A stretch of 64,000 nt of DNA from Micromonospora endolithica (GCF_003626595.1 NZ_RBAK01000008.1:124001-188000); one strand, 5' to 3'; shown: positions 42,499 to 51,353, numbered from the stretch's first letter. Program-made: numbers and translations. The notes: generated by a model not told the origin, from the letters alone.

Positions 42499-42552
42499 TC
42501 AGTGCGGCGCGCCGGGAGTTCCCGGCGTCGTCGTCCCTACCGCACTGCGCAT
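42499..42552 (-). CDS. Threonine-rich leader peptide of thrS (17 aa)
   Basis: ATG 42552 opens a short frame coding MRSAVGTTTPGTPGAPH, with three consecutive ACG threonine codons at positions 7-9 and a fourth Thr at 12, then TGA at 42499. A 7-bp hairpin (CGCCGGG 42527-42521, CCCGGCG 42516-42510) begins in the third Thr codon, and the terminator stem follows. A ribosome stalled at the Thr codons would cover the 5' half of the first hairpin and free CCCGG to pair with CCGGG (42479-42475) of the terminator, which is the classic four-segment attenuator. The role is inferred from position and design; ribosome binding site is weak. Confidence 0.65.
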   Translation of the reverse strand: MRSAVGTTTPGTPGAPH

Positions 42553-42967
42553 GCCGCGACGGTATGCGCACCCACCCGGACCGCGCAGCCGGTTTTCCGC
42601 CGGCCGGGGTGGGCACGGGAGGCGCGGACCGGGCCGGCGACGACGCGCGGCGCCCGGCCGGGAGAGGTGCGGGCCGCCGGCACGGGACCTGCCGACGGCC
42701 CGCGGCGACCCACTCGTCGAGAACGGGGGACTCGACGGTAGCGGGGCCGCGCGCCGACAACGGTACGCCGACGAACGCCGATCCGGCGACCGCCCGGCAC
42801 ATCCGGATCATGGGTTCCCCCGGTAACCCGGGGCGCCGCCCGCTCGTTGATCCCGGGTGGCCCCGCCGTGTCGGTGGTCACCACCGGCCAGGGCCGTCCC
42901 CGGTGACCCCGGGCAAGCCGTCAGGCTCTGCATCATCCGATCGCCCCCGTCCGGCGAGGTGGCAGCC
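42553..42967. other. Gene-free divergent interval between thrS leader and DedA-like gene
   Basis: About 415 bp with no supportable gene. It should contain the thrS promoter (minus strand) and the DedA-like promoter (plus strand). A PuCpG-rich composition dominates; no clear hairpin or repeat was found beyond the attenuator itself. Open frames across it on both strands have shadow-like, Arg/Pro-rich composition. Confidence 0.45.
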
Positions 42968-43603
42968 GTGCCCGAACTACTGACCGAGGTCGCGTCGCCC
43001 ATGTGGGCGTACCTGGCCCTGCTCGGCCTGCTCGCCGTGGACGCCTTCGTCCCGGTGGTTCCCGCCCAGCTCCTCATGATCACCGGCGGCGCGCTCACCG
43101 TCTACGGGGGCCTCAGCCTGCCGGTCACCATCGCGGTCGGTGCGGCCGGCGTCTTCGTCGGGGACCTCGCCTGCTACCTGCTCGGACGTCGTGCGCCGAG
43201 GTCCCGGCTGGTGGCCCGGGTTCGGGGCAACCGGCGCCGGCTGCTGCGCACCCGGGAACCCGGCCGGGCCCGGCGGGCCGCCGGGCGGGTCACCGAGGGA
43301 CTGCGCCGTCCGGGTCCCCTGGTGATCCTGCTCTGCCGTTTCGTGCCCGGCGGCCGGATGGCGGCCTGTTTCTCCGCCGGTCGCCGCCAGTATCCCTACC
43401 GGCTGTTCCTGCTCTACGAGTCGGTGGCGGCGCTGGGCTGGGCGGGGTACGGCGCGCTGGTCGGGCACCTGGGCGGTACGGCGCTGACCGGGTCGGCGTG
43501 GCGACTGGCCCTGATCGCCGGTGCCGCCGCGGTGGGCTTCGCCGCCGCCGGCTGGGTCATGACCCTGTTCAAGGCCCGCACCGCCACCTCACCGGCCGAG
43601 TGA
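42968..43603 (+). CDS. DedA-family membrane protein
   Basis: The 211-residue membrane protein has the DedA/SNARE-associated core. It begins with a helix at YLALLGLLAVDAFVPVVPAQ, followed by GVFVGDLACYLLGRRAPRSR, the conserved basic and Gly/Arg turn RFVPGGRMAACFSAG, then LLYESVAALGWAGYGALVGH. DedA proteins are linked to lipid carrier recycling and membrane potential homeostasis. GTG 42968 is preferred, with GAGG about 8 nt upstream; GTG 42959 and ATG 42857 are in frame. No partner gene is adjacent. Confidence 0.87.
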   Translation: MPELLTEVASPMWAYLALLGLLAVDAFVPVVPAQLLMITGGALTVYGGLSLPVTIAVGAAGVFVGDLACYLLGRRAPRSRLVARVRGNRRRLLRTREPGRARRAAGRVTEGLRRPGPLVILLCRFVPGGRMAACFSAGRRQYPYRLFLLYESVAALGWAGYGALVGHLGGTALTGSAWRLALIAGAAAVGFAAAGWVMTLFKARTATSPAE

Positions 43604-43642
43604 CCGCGCGTGGTCATCCAGGCGGCCACGAGTTCCGCATGT

Positions 43643-43682
43643 GTCATGTCCCTGCGACATTTTCATTTCACAGAGACATGAC
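43643..43682. promoter_or_regulatory. GTCATGTC inverted repeat in the gap before the NmrA-like gene
   Basis: GTCATGTC (43643-43650) and GACATGAC (43675-43682) are exact inverted repeats 24 bp apart, in an AT-rich stretch ahead of the oxidoreductase gene at 43818 and after the DedA stop. It could be an operator or a weak terminator. The remaining 214-bp gap holds nothing else I can support. Confidence 0.4.
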
Positions 43683-43817
43683 GCGCTGCGGACCACTCAG
43701 CCGCCGGGGATGACAACGGGCGGACAGCCACTCCCGAGGTTGACCTGAAGTCCGCTTGAGCTCCTACCGTCGCGGTGGACGGGGCGATCGGCGCCCCGAG
43801 CGATGCGGGGAGGCGCG

Positions 43818-44654
43818 ATGATCCTGGTGACGGGGGCGACCGGCACGGTGGGACGCGAGGTGACGTCGATCCTGTCGGCACGCGGCGCGCCGGTCCGGGC
43901 GCTGAGCCGGGATCCCGCGGCGGCCCGACTCCCCGACGGCGTCGAGGTGGTGGCCGGCGACCTCGGCGAACCGGCGACGCTGGCGCCCCACCTCGACGGC
44001 GTGGACGCGGTCCTCCTGGTGTGGCCCTTCACCGACTCGGAGACGGCCCGGACGGTGGCACCTGACCTGGCGAAGGGCATCGCGGCCCGGGGAGCCCGGA
44101 TCGTGTACCTGTCCGCGCCGGGCGCCGCCGACCAACCGGACTCGTTCTGGGCCCTGGTGGAGCGGGCGGTCGCGGGTTCCGGGGCGGAGTGGACCTTCCT
44201 GCGACCGGTCGGTTTCGCGGCGAACACCCTGCTGTGGGCGGATCAGGTGCGTGCCGGTGACGTGGTGCGCTGGCCGTACGGAAGGGCCGCCAGGTCGCTG
44301 ATTCACGAACGGGACCTCGCGGAGGTGGCTGTCGCGGCGCTGACCTCGGACGGACACGCCGGCGCGGTCCACCTGCTCAGCGGGCCGGAGGTGCTGACCC
44401 AGGAGGAACAGGTGCGGACCATCGGCCGGGTGCTCGGCCGGGACCTGCGCTGGACGGAGATGCCCCGGGAGGAGGCCCGGAGCATGCTCGCCGAGGCGTT
44501 CGCCGATCCCACCTACGCCGACGCGGTGCTCGACGGTTGGGCGGCCTTCAGCCGGCAGCCCGAGCCGGTCACCGACACCGTCGCGCGGATCACCGGTCAC
44601 CCCGCCCGCACCTACGCCGAATGGGTCGCCGACCACGCCGACGCCTTCCGCTGA
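43818..44654 (+). CDS. NmrA-like NAD(P)-binding protein
   Basis: The 278-residue atypical short-chain dehydrogenase starts MILVTGATGTVGREV, the NAD(P)-binding TGATGxxG motif. It has WTFLRPVGFAANTL in place of the YxxxK catalytic pair, a feature of NmrA/HSCARG-like sensors and quinone reductases (QorB-like). It may reduce a quinone or sense the NADP(H) balance. ATG 43818 follows GGGGAGG by 4 nt; the ATG at 43803 is also in frame but poorer. It is convergent with the lpdA gene, 31 bp apart. Confidence 0.88.
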   Translation: MILVTGATGTVGREVTSILSARGAPVRALSRDPAAARLPDGVEVVAGDLGEPATLAPHLDGVDAVLLVWPFTDSETARTVAPDLAKGIAARGARIVYLSAPGAADQPDSFWALVERAVAGSGAEWTFLRPVGFAANTLLWADQVRAGDVVRWPYGRAARSLIHERDLAEVAVAALTSDGHAGAVHLLSGPEVLTQEEQVRTIGRVLGRDLRWTEMPREEARSMLAEAFADPTYADAVLDGWAAFSRQPEPVTDTVARITGHPARTYAEWVADHADAFR

Positions 44655-44685
44655 GCCCACCACCCGCCCCGAGTGACCGGATCGG

Positions 44686-46095
44686 TCACTCCAGTTCGTG
44701 GAGCATGAGCTGGCGGGCCGCCTCGGTGATCGACCCGGACAGGCTCGGGTAGATGGTGATCGTCTGGGCCAGCTCGTTGACCGTGAGGTTGTTCTCCACC
44801 GCCATGGTGATCGGCAGGATCAGCTCGCTGGCCTTCGGCGCGACCACCACGCCACCGATCACCTGTCCGCTGGCCGGGCGGCAGAAGAGCTTCACGAAGC
44901 CGTCGGAGACCTCGTCCATCTTGGCCCGGGCGTTGCCACCCAGCGTCAGCATGACCTGCCGGGCGGGCGTCTTGCCGGCGTCCACCTCGTCCTGCGAGAC
45001 GCCGACGGTGGCCAGCTCCGGGTCGGTGAAGACGTTCGCCGCGACGGTACGCAGCCGCAGCGGCCGGACCGCCTCACCGAGCGCGTGCCACATGGCGATC
45101 CGGCCCTGCATGGCGGCGACGCTGGCCAGCGGGAGCACCCCGGTGCAGTCGCCGGCGGCGTAGATGCCGGGAACGTTGGTACGGGAGACCCGGTCGACGG
45201 TGACGTAGCCGCCCCGGGCCAGTTCGACGCCGTACTCGGTCAGCCCCAGGTCGGCGGTGTTCGGGATCGAGCCGACCGCGATGAGGGCGTGCGAGCCGGT
45301 GACCACCCGGCCGTCGGACAGCTCGACCTCGACGCCGTCGCCGTCGGGGGTGCGCCGGACGGCGTCGGCACGGGAGTTGTTCAGGATGGTCATGCCCCGG
45401 CTGCGGAAGACCCGCTCGATGGCCATCGCCGCGTCGGCGTCCTCGTGCGGCATGACCCGGTCCCGGCTGGAGACCAGGGTCACCGGCACGCCGATCGCCA
45501 GGTAGGCGCTGGCGAACTCGGCACCGGTGACGCCGGAGCCGACCACGATCAGGTGCTCGGGCAACGCGGGCAGGTCGTACACCTGCCGCCAGGTCAGGAT
45601 CCGCTCGCCGTCCGGGACGGCGGTGGGGAGCTGGCGCGGCGTGGCCCCGGTGGCGACCAGGACGGTGGACGCGGCGATCGAGTAGTCCGCGCCGCCGTCG
45701 GCCGGCGTGACGATCACCCGGTGGGTGTGACCGAGGGTGTCCTCGCCGAGCCGCGCGGTGCCGGCGACGAAGGTCACCCCGGCCTTGACCAGCTTGGCGT
45801 GGATGTCGGCGGACTGGGCCAGGGCGAGCCGCTTGACCCGCTCGTTGACCGCGAGGCCATCCACGGTGACCGCCGCCAGACCGTCGGAGTGCACCCCGAA
45901 CTCCTCGGTGTCCCGGTAGCCGGTGACGACCTGGGAGCTGGCGATGAAGGTCTTCGACGGTACGCAGTCGGACAGCACGCACGCCCCGCCGGCACCCTCG
46001 GCCTCCACGACGGTGACGTCGGCGTCCAACTGGGCGGCGACCAGCGCAGCCTCGTAGCCGGCCGGTCCTCCGCCGATGATCACGATCCGGCTCAC
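44686..46095 (-). CDS. lpdA: NAD(P)H-quinone dehydrogenase, LpdA type
   Basis: The 469-residue flavoprotein of the disulfide reductase family has an FAD motif GGGPAGYEAALVAAQLDA, the CxxxxC pair in GGACVLSDCVPSK, an NAD(P) motif VVGSGVTGAEFASAYL, and YAAGDCTGVLPLASVAAMQG. Near the C-terminus it has IYPSLSGS where lipoamide dehydrogenases carry HPTLSE, so the catalytic His-Glu pair is missing. That fits mycobacterial LpdA (Rv3303c), an NAD(P)H-quinone reductase rather than a dihydrolipoamide dehydrogenase. GTG 46095 follows AAAGGACGG. Confidence 0.9.
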   Translation of the reverse strand: MSRIVIIGGGPAGYEAALVAAQLDADVTVVEAEGAGGACVLSDCVPSKTFIASSQVVTGYRDTEEFGVHSDGLAAVTVDGLAVNERVKRLALAQSADIHAKLVKAGVTFVAGTARLGEDTLGHTHRVIVTPADGGADYSIAASTVLVATGATPRQLPTAVPDGERILTWRQVYDLPALPEHLIVVGSGVTGAEFASAYLAIGVPVTLVSSRDRVMPHEDADAAMAIERVFRSRGMTILNNSRADAVRRTPDGDGVEVELSDGRVVTGSHALIAVGSIPNTADLGLTEYGVELARGGYVTVDRVSRTNVPGIYAAGDCTGVLPLASVAAMQGRIAMWHALGEAVRPLRLRTVAANVFTDPELATVGVSQDEVDAGKTPARQVMLTLGGNARAKMDEVSDGFVKLFCRPASGQVIGGVVVAPKASELILPITMAVENNLTVNELAQTITIYPSLSGSITEAARQLMLHELE

Positions 46096-46260
46096 AGGGC
46101 CGTCCTTTCGTTCGCGACTGCGGGGCTCCGCTCCGCTGCACTCCTCGCGCTCACCGCGCTCGCCTCCGACCGATGCTCACAGTGACTTTCTTCTCCCGAA
46201 CGCGTCCGACACGCACCGTCGTATTCTCCCCCACCCGCCGGGCGGACTATCGTCATCGCC

Positions 46261-46716
46261 GTGCGTCATTACGCCGCCTACGGCTCAAACCTCGACCCTG
46301 CCCGGATGCGTGCCTACTGTCCGCATTCGCCGATGGTGGGCACCGGCTGGCTGGAGGGCTGGCGGCTCACCTTCGCCGGTGAGGACGTCATCGGCTGGGA
46401 GGGAGCGGTCAGCACCGTCGTCGAGTCGCCCGGCGACCGGGTGTTCGTGGCGCTCTACGACATCCACCCGTACGACGCCGCCCAGCTCGACGAGATCGAG
46501 GGGGTGACCGCCGGCACGTACCGCAAGCTGCACGTCCGGGTCTCCACCCTCGACGGGGACGTCACCGCGTGGGTGTACGTCTTCGACGGGTACGAGGGTG
46601 GCCTGCCCACCGCGTGGTACCTGTCGGAGATCGCGAACGCCGCCGAGAAGGCGGGCGCGCCGGACGACTACGTCACCGAGCTGCGGTCCCGCCCCACCAG
46701 CACCGCGTCGGCGTAG
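46261..46716 (+). CDS. Gamma-glutamylcyclotransferase-family protein
   Basis: The 151-residue protein starts MRHYAAYGSNLDPARM with the YGSN substrate loop and has LDEIEGVTAGTYRK, containing the likely catalytic glutamate, then YLSEIANAAEKAGAPDDYV. It belongs to the GGCT-like/AIG2 fold and probably converts gamma-glutamyl amines or amino acids to 5-oxoproline. GTG 46261; no ribosome-binding site. The stop TAG is followed by GGCCTGT, similar to the end of the fold-back element at 57645. The 165-bp gap before it contains an AT-rich stretch near 46190. Confidence 0.87.
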   Translation: MRHYAAYGSNLDPARMRAYCPHSPMVGTGWLEGWRLTFAGEDVIGWEGAVSTVVESPGDRVFVALYDIHPYDAAQLDEIEGVTAGTYRKLHVRVSTLDGDVTAWVYVFDGYEGGLPTAWYLSEIANAAEKAGAPDDYVTELRSRPTSTASA

Positions 46717-46789
46717 GGCCTGTCGCACGACCCCCAGTCTGCTCCCGCCCCGCTCGCGACCACTATCCGGGATGGCCGGGCGTCGTCAA

Positions 46790-47752
46790 TCACACACCGC
46801 TGGCGGGCACGACCAGCTCGTACATGTCGGTCCAGCGCAGCTCACGCAGCCCGACCGACCGGTAGAGGGTGACCGGGGCGGTCGGGTTGGTCAGGTCGAC
46901 GCCGAGGCCGGCGGACCCGCGTCCCTTCGCCGCGTACACCGCGAACGCCCGGCGCAGCAGTGCCGCGCCGACGCCGCGCCGCCGGTGGGCGGGCAGCACC
47001 GACAGGCTCCGGACGAATCCTTCGTTCTGCTCCAGCGCCTGGTCGGAGGATTGCAGCGCGCCGCCCGGCACGCCGTCGACCTCGGCCACGAACCACTCGT
47101 CCCAGGTCGTGCCGTACCCGGGCAACTGCTCGCGCCAGCGGTCGAAACCGACCGGTTCGTAGTCCGGGGTGTCCCGGAACGCGGTGTCGAAGATCCGGTG
47201 GAACTCCCGCAGGTCGGCCTCGTCGCCGGGGCGCAGCGGACGCACCGTCACCCCGGCCGGGGGCGGCGGCTCCGGTGTCAGGTCGGCCAGCGGGCGACTC
47301 ATCCGCACGTACCGCTTCACCCGGGTGAAACCGGCGGCCGCCACCTCCGACGCCCATCCGGTCTCCGGCGCGAAGACCGCGGTCCGGGCGGTGAGCGCGG
47401 GCAGCCCCCGCTCGGTGGCCCGCTCGGCGATCCGGTCGAGCATCCGGGCCAGCAGCGGCGCGCGCAGCAGACGACCGCGCTCCGGGTCGACGTAGACCTC
47501 GACGTAGTCGCGGCCCACGCCGGTCGGGTTGTCCACGGTCGCCCAGGCCACGATCGTCCCGTCCGGGTCGGTGACCACCCAGGCGTCGCGGGACGGGTCG
47601 GTGAACGGCGCGGTCAGCGCCGCCGTCACGTCGGCCGCGTCGAAATCGGGATGACCGACGGCGAAGGTGTCGGCGGCGTGCACGACCGCGAGGATCGCGG
47701 GCACGTCGTCCAGGATGGGTCGGCGGGCGGTCCAGCCGGCGGGGAGGGTCAC
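46790..47752 (-). CDS. Tandem-GNAT acetyltransferase
   Basis: The 320-residue protein has two GNAT domains, as in mycothiol synthase-like proteins. The C-terminal one is canonical, with FVRSLSVLPAHRRRGVGAAL binding acetyl-CoA, AVYAAKGRGSAGLGVDLTNP and APVTLYRSVGL. The N-terminal one is degenerate. The substrate is unknown. Mycothiol synthase itself is a close relative, but the diagnostic residues cannot be confirmed here. ATG 47752; codon use is normal. Confidence 0.87.
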   Translation of the reverse strand: MTLPAGWTARRPILDDVPAILAVVHAADTFAVGHPDFDAADVTAALTAPFTDPSRDAWVVTDPDGTIVAWATVDNPTGVGRDYVEVYVDPERGRLLRAPLLARMLDRIAERATERGLPALTARTAVFAPETGWASEVAAAGFTRVKRYVRMSRPLADLTPEPPPPAGVTVRPLRPGDEADLREFHRIFDTAFRDTPDYEPVGFDRWREQLPGYGTTWDEWFVAEVDGVPGGALQSSDQALEQNEGFVRSLSVLPAHRRRGVGAALLRRAFAVYAAKGRGSAGLGVDLTNPTAPVTLYRSVGLRELRWTDMYELVVPASGV

Positions 47753-47823
47753 GCGGCGATCCTGGCAGCCCGGCCGCCGGCGCGCCGCCGATTTTCACCG
47801 TGGCCCGGCCGGCCCCGGCACGC

Positions 47824-48570
47824 TCAGACCGGATGGGGAAGCTGGGCGCGGGTGGCGGCGAGCAGGTCCACCAGTTCCCCGCCGCCGGCCGGGCCGAGCG
47901 CGGCGAACGCCGAGGCGGTGAGCCGGTCGGTCACCGCCTCCGCCCAGAGCCGGCGGCGGACCAGCGGTCCGACCGGGGGGTACGGCGGCGGCCAGCCGCA
48001 CGCCAGCGCGCCGGCCTCGCCCTCGGGACCGGTGAGCACCGCCTCCAGCGGGGTCATCCCGCTGGCCCGGACGGCGAGCAGGTGGGCTCCGGCGAAGTGT
48101 TCCCGCAGCAGCCGCAGGCCGACGGCCGCGTGGGCTCCGGCGGTGCCGTCGTCCGGCAACGGCATCGCCCGCCAGGCGGCGAAGAGCGGCATCCCGGTCG
48201 CGTCGGCGGCGTCGACGGCGCGGCCGAGCAGCGCGGCGAGGCGGTCGACGTCCGGCACCTGGTCCAGGTGCTGCTCCCCCCAGCGGCGGCACTCCTGGAG
48301 GGTGGCGGCGGCCACCTCGGCCGGTCGGACGATCCGCAGGGTCGCGTCCCACCCGTCGGCGACCGCGTCCGGCGCGATGAAGCCGAGTGCCGCGGCCACC
48401 GTCTCGGCCCGTACGTCACCCAGGGCACCGGCCCGGCCGGCGATGTAGAAGGCCCAGCCGGAGATGCCGAGCAGCCGCGCCCGGCGCAGCGTGGTGGGGC
48501 AGCGGGTGAACGCGTCGCCCAGCGCCAGCACCGCGGGTTTACTGGCGGCGGCGACCTGCTCCGGGGTCAT
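47824..48570 (-). CDS. SCO6745-family protein
   Basis: The 248-residue, Ala-rich, mostly helical protein (ILALGDAFTRCPTTLRRARL-like start; GWAFYIAGRAGALGDVRAE; LQECRRWGEQHLDQVPD; ERLWAEAVTDRL-like end) matches in layout the SCO6745-like helical proteins of actinobacteria. Their function is unknown. GTG/ATG usage: ATG 48570. It is separated from the coiled-coil gene upstream by 41 bp and may form one unit with it. No enzyme motif is visible, so no function is claimed. Confidence 0.75.
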   Translation of the reverse strand: MTPEQVAAASKPAVLALGDAFTRCPTTLRRARLLGISGWAFYIAGRAGALGDVRAETVAAALGFIAPDAVADGWDATLRIVRPAEVAAATLQECRRWGEQHLDQVPDVDRLAALLGRAVDAADATGMPLFAAWRAMPLPDDGTAGAHAAVGLRLLREHFAGAHLLAVRASGMTPLEAVLTGPEGEAGALACGWPPPYPPVGPLVRRRLWAEAVTDRLTASAFAALGPAGGGELVDLLAATRAQLPHPV

Positions 48571-48611
48571 CCGCCGATGCCGTCCCGCCCGGCCCGTCCG
48601 TCCATGGTCGA

Positions 48612-49547
48612 TCAGTCTGCCGTGCCGGCGTCGGTGCCGGCATCCCCCTCTTCGGCGTCGAGCGCCTCGACGGCCGCCTCGACCTCACCGGCCCGGCGAC
48701 GGGCCGTGGTCACCGTCCGTTCGGCCGCCCGGCGGGCCAGCTTGGCCCGGCTCAGTTCCTGCTCGGCCACGGCCCGGCGCCGCTCCAGCTCGGCCAGTTC
48801 GGCCTCCACGGCGTCCAGGGCGGCCGCGCCGTCACACTCGGCCTCCGCCGCGCCGGCCAGGTCCGCCTCCGCCCGTTCCTGGTCGGTACGCGCCCGCGCC
48901 AACTCCTTCTCCAGCGCTCGGCGGCGGCGGGCGCGCTCGGCCCGGGCGGCCCGTTCGGCCTGCTCCGCGCGGAGCGCGGTCCGGTCCGGCCGGCGGGGTT
49001 CCGGTGCGGCCGGCGCGTCCTCGTCCGGACCGCCGGTGACCAGGCGCAGGTGCGGCCTGGGCACCTCGCCGAAGCCGGAGTGGCTGACCGCCCGGAGCAG
49101 CCGGCCCGACCGGACCTGTTCGGCCACGTCGGTGTCGGCGAGGGCGGCGTTGAGGGTCGCCTCGACCTCGGCCAGCGGCAGCTTCCCGGCCGACGGGGCA
49201 CCCTCGGTGGCCCGCGCCAGCCGGCGAACCTCGGCGACCAGGGCGGCGACCGCGGCCCGCCGCTGGGCGGAGAGTTCCCGCATCCGGGGGCCGCTCAACT
49301 CCCGCTGGGCGGTGCGCAGCGCCTCGGCGAGCTGCACCAGATCGGCGACCAGTTCGGGGCGTTCCAGGGCGAGCAGATTGACCAGCCAGGCGGCCACGGT
49401 GGGGCGGCGCAGCCGGGCGATCTCCCGGGCGGCCCGCTGGTCGCCGGCCTGGCGGGCCTCGGCGACCGCCGCGTCGCGTACGGCGACGAACCGGTCCGGT
49501 GGCGTGCGGTAGAGCTGCCGCACCAGGTCGGGGGGCGCGTCGGGCAT
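48612..49547 (-). CDS. Coiled-coil protein of unknown function
   Basis: The 311-residue protein has a helical N-terminal domain (residues ~1-150; IARLRRPTVAAWLVNLLALE), a Pro-rich hinge near 180, and a long Ala/Arg/Glu coiled coil (~190-295) with heptad-like LEKELARARTDQERAEADLA and ELAELERRRAVAEQELSRAK. There is no membrane segment. It starts 5 nt after the MBL-fold gene stop (ATG 49547, or GTG 49550), so the two are cotranscribed. Function unknown. Confidence 0.75.
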   Translation of the reverse strand: MPDAPPDLVRQLYRTPPDRFVAVRDAAVAEARQAGDQRAAREIARLRRPTVAAWLVNLLALERPELVADLVQLAEALRTAQRELSGPRMRELSAQRRAAVAALVAEVRRLARATEGAPSAGKLPLAEVEATLNAALADTDVAEQVRSGRLLRAVSHSGFGEVPRPHLRLVTGGPDEDAPAAPEPRRPDRTALRAEQAERAARAERARRRRALEKELARARTDQERAEADLAGAAEAECDGAAALDAVEAELAELERRRAVAEQELSRAKLARRAAERTVTTARRRAGEVEAAVEALDAEEGDAGTDAGTAD

Positions 49548-49552
49548 CACGG

Positions 49553-50182
49553 TCAGGCGTCGACCCGGGTGCCCGGCTCGAGACGGCGGTAGTCGGTGTC
49601 GGACAGGCTGGCGAAGTTCCGGTTCAGCACCGCCAGCCCGTTGTCGTTGAGCAGGCCGTCGTGCAACGCGTACGCCCGCCGGGGCGCGACCGCCCGCAGG
49701 AAGTCCAGCGACTCGCTGAACTTCGTCCACGGCGCGTGGATCGGCAGCAGGAGCGTGTCCACCCGCACGTCCTCGGGCACGACCAGCGAGTCGCCGGGGT
49801 GGTAGACCCGGTCGTCGACCAGGTACGCGAGGTTGTCCACCACCGGGAGGTCCGGATGGATCACGGCGTGCCGTCCGCCGTACGCGCGGATCGGCACGCC
49901 GGCGGCGACGAACTCGGCACCGGCCTCGACCGGCTTCAGTTCGGCGGCCAGGCCGTCCAGGCTGGAGGCCAGCGAGGCCGGCCCGTAGACCGGGAACGGG
50001 CGGTCGGCGTGCCGCTCGGCCAGGGCCGGCACGTTCACGTGGTCCGGGTGCTCGTGGGTGATCAGGACGGCGTCCGCCCCGTCCAGGGCCTCCGGTTCGC
50101 TGAACACGCCCGGGTCGATCACCACCACTCCCCCGTCGTGCTCGATCCGCACGCAGGAGTGGCCGTACTTGGTCAGCCGCAT
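49553..50182 (-). CDS. MBL-fold metal-dependent hydrolase
   Basis: The 209-residue metallo-beta-lactamase-fold protein has the zinc motif THEHPDH (HxHxDH, about residues 42-48), the SCVRIEHDGGVVVIDPG start and GRHAVIHPDLPVVDNLAYLV, and HPGDSLVVP with the bridging Asp. It resembles the UlaG/L-ascorbate lactonase-like subgroup of simple hydrolases. Substrate unknown. ATG 50182. The coiled-coil gene follows almost immediately downstream. Confidence 0.9.
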   Translation of the reverse strand: MRLTKYGHSCVRIEHDGGVVVIDPGVFSEPEALDGADAVLITHEHPDHVNVPALAERHADRPFPVYGPASLASSLDGLAAELKPVEAGAEFVAAGVPIRAYGGRHAVIHPDLPVVDNLAYLVDDRVYHPGDSLVVPEDVRVDTLLLPIHAPWTKFSESLDFLRAVAPRRAYALHDGLLNDNGLAVLNRNFASLSDTDYRRLEPGTRVDA

Positions 50183-50305
50183 TCGTGACCCCTCGCTTAT
50201 CGAATCGTGACGTCCTCAGCGCAGTCTGCCGGAACGGACGCGGCACCGCGTCCCGTCTCACCGATCGCCCCGACCCACGGGGCCATCGAGGATCGGAGCG
50301 GGGAC

Positions 50306-51298
50306 ATGGACGGAACGAAGCGTCGGCGCCGGGGCGTACCGCTGGCGGCGGCCGGGCTGGCGGCGGTGTTCGCGTTGGTCGGGTGTGGCGGGTCGGGCGG
50401 GGACGACAGCGCCGTCACGGACAGCGGTGGCCGGCCGGCCGTCGACGCCGAGGCGGGTGCCGAACGGGCCGGCGCGGAACCGGCCGGCGCCGGGCCGGCC
50501 GGCGCGGAAAAGCCCGGTGCGGCGGCCGCGGACCTGCGGGTGGACCAGCGTTCCATCGTCTACACCGGGTCGATGCGGGTGCAGGTCCGGGACGTCGACC
50601 AGGCGGCCCGGGAAGCGGTCACGCTGGCCACCGCGGCCGGCGGCTTCGTCGGCGGCGACGAGCGGCGCACCGCCGGTGGGGACGCCACCGCCGAGCTGAC
50701 CCTGCGCGTGCCGGCAGCGAAGTTCAGCGTCGTGGTCGAGGACCTCGCCGGCCTCGGTACGCAGCAGCGGCGGGAGATCAGCACGGAGGACGTCACCGAG
50801 GAGACCGTCGACCTGGACGCCCGGATCACCACCCAGCGGGCCCGGGTGGACAACGCCCGCCGGCTGCTGTCCCGCGCCACCTCGATCGGCGACCTGGTGT
50901 CGCTGGAGAACGAGCTGGCCCGGCGGGAGGCCGACCTGGCGTCCCTGGAGGCGAAGAAGCGGCGGCTGGCCGACCTGACCGCGCTGTCCACGATCACCGT
51001 GTCGCTGGTGGGGCCGGACGCCCGGCCACTGGAGGACGAGACCGAGGCCGGGTTCGTCGCCGGGTTGAAGGGCGGCTGGAAGGTCTTCCTGACCTCGATG
51101 ACCGTGCTGCTGACCGTGCTCGGCGCGCTCCTGCCGTGGCTGGTCGCGTTCGGCGTACCCCTGGGGGTGCTCTGGTGGTTCCTGCGCCGCCGCCGGCAGC
51201 GGCGGCCGACCGTCGGCCTCCCGCCCCTGCCGGCGCAGGTTCCGGGGGCCGCGGCCGGCGCGGCGCCATCGGTGCCGGGGGCACGTTCCGCGCCCTGA
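50306..51298 (+). CDS. DUF4349 domain lipoprotein
   Basis: The 330-residue protein has a lipoprotein signal (LAAVFALVGCGGS, lipobox LVGC), an Ala/Glu/Gly linker, a DUF4349 domain (STGSMRVQVRDVDQAAREA-like, then RVPAAKFSVVVEDLAGLG, a coiled segment RARVDNARRLLSRATSIGDL), and a C-terminal transmembrane helix (~265-290) with a basic Pro tail. It is anchored at both ends to the membrane and of unknown role in the envelope. ATG 50306 has GAGCGGGG upstream; the earlier ATG at 50207 lies before the signal peptide. It is divergent from the MBL-fold gene. Confidence 0.88.
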   Translation: MDGTKRRRRGVPLAAAGLAAVFALVGCGGSGGDDSAVTDSGGRPAVDAEAGAERAGAEPAGAGPAGAEKPGAAAADLRVDQRSIVYTGSMRVQVRDVDQAAREAVTLATAAGGFVGGDERRTAGGDATAELTLRVPAAKFSVVVEDLAGLGTQQRREISTEDVTEETVDLDARITTQRARVDNARRLLSRATSIGDLVSLENELARREADLASLEAKKRRLADLTALSTITVSLVGPDARPLEDETEAGFVAGLKGGWKVFLTSMTVLLTVLGALLPWLVAFGVPLGVLWWFLRRRRQRRPTVGLPPLPAQVPGAAAGAAPSVPGARSAP

Positions 51299-51317
51299 CG
51301 TCGTCCACCAGCGGACC

Positions 51318-51353
51318 GAAGGTGGCCGTTCGAGGCGACGAACGGCCACCTTC
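51318..51353. terminator. 15-bp perfect terminator hairpin
   Basis: GAAGGTGGCCGTTCG (51318-51332) and CGAACGGCCACCTTC (51339-51353) form a perfect stem with a 6-nt loop, 20 bp after the DUF4349 stop. The following gap to 51460 carries the promoter of the next gene and nothing else seen. Confidence 0.8.

Noticed and set aside
41190..42552. T-box riboswitch upstream of thrS
   Set aside because: No T-box sequence (TGGNACCGCG) is seen, and a short Thr-rich reading frame fits an attenuator better.
46598..49512. Long plus-strand open frames over the GNAT, SCO6745-like and coiled-coil genes
   Set aside because: The genes on the minus strand have family patterns and normal composition, while the plus frames do not.
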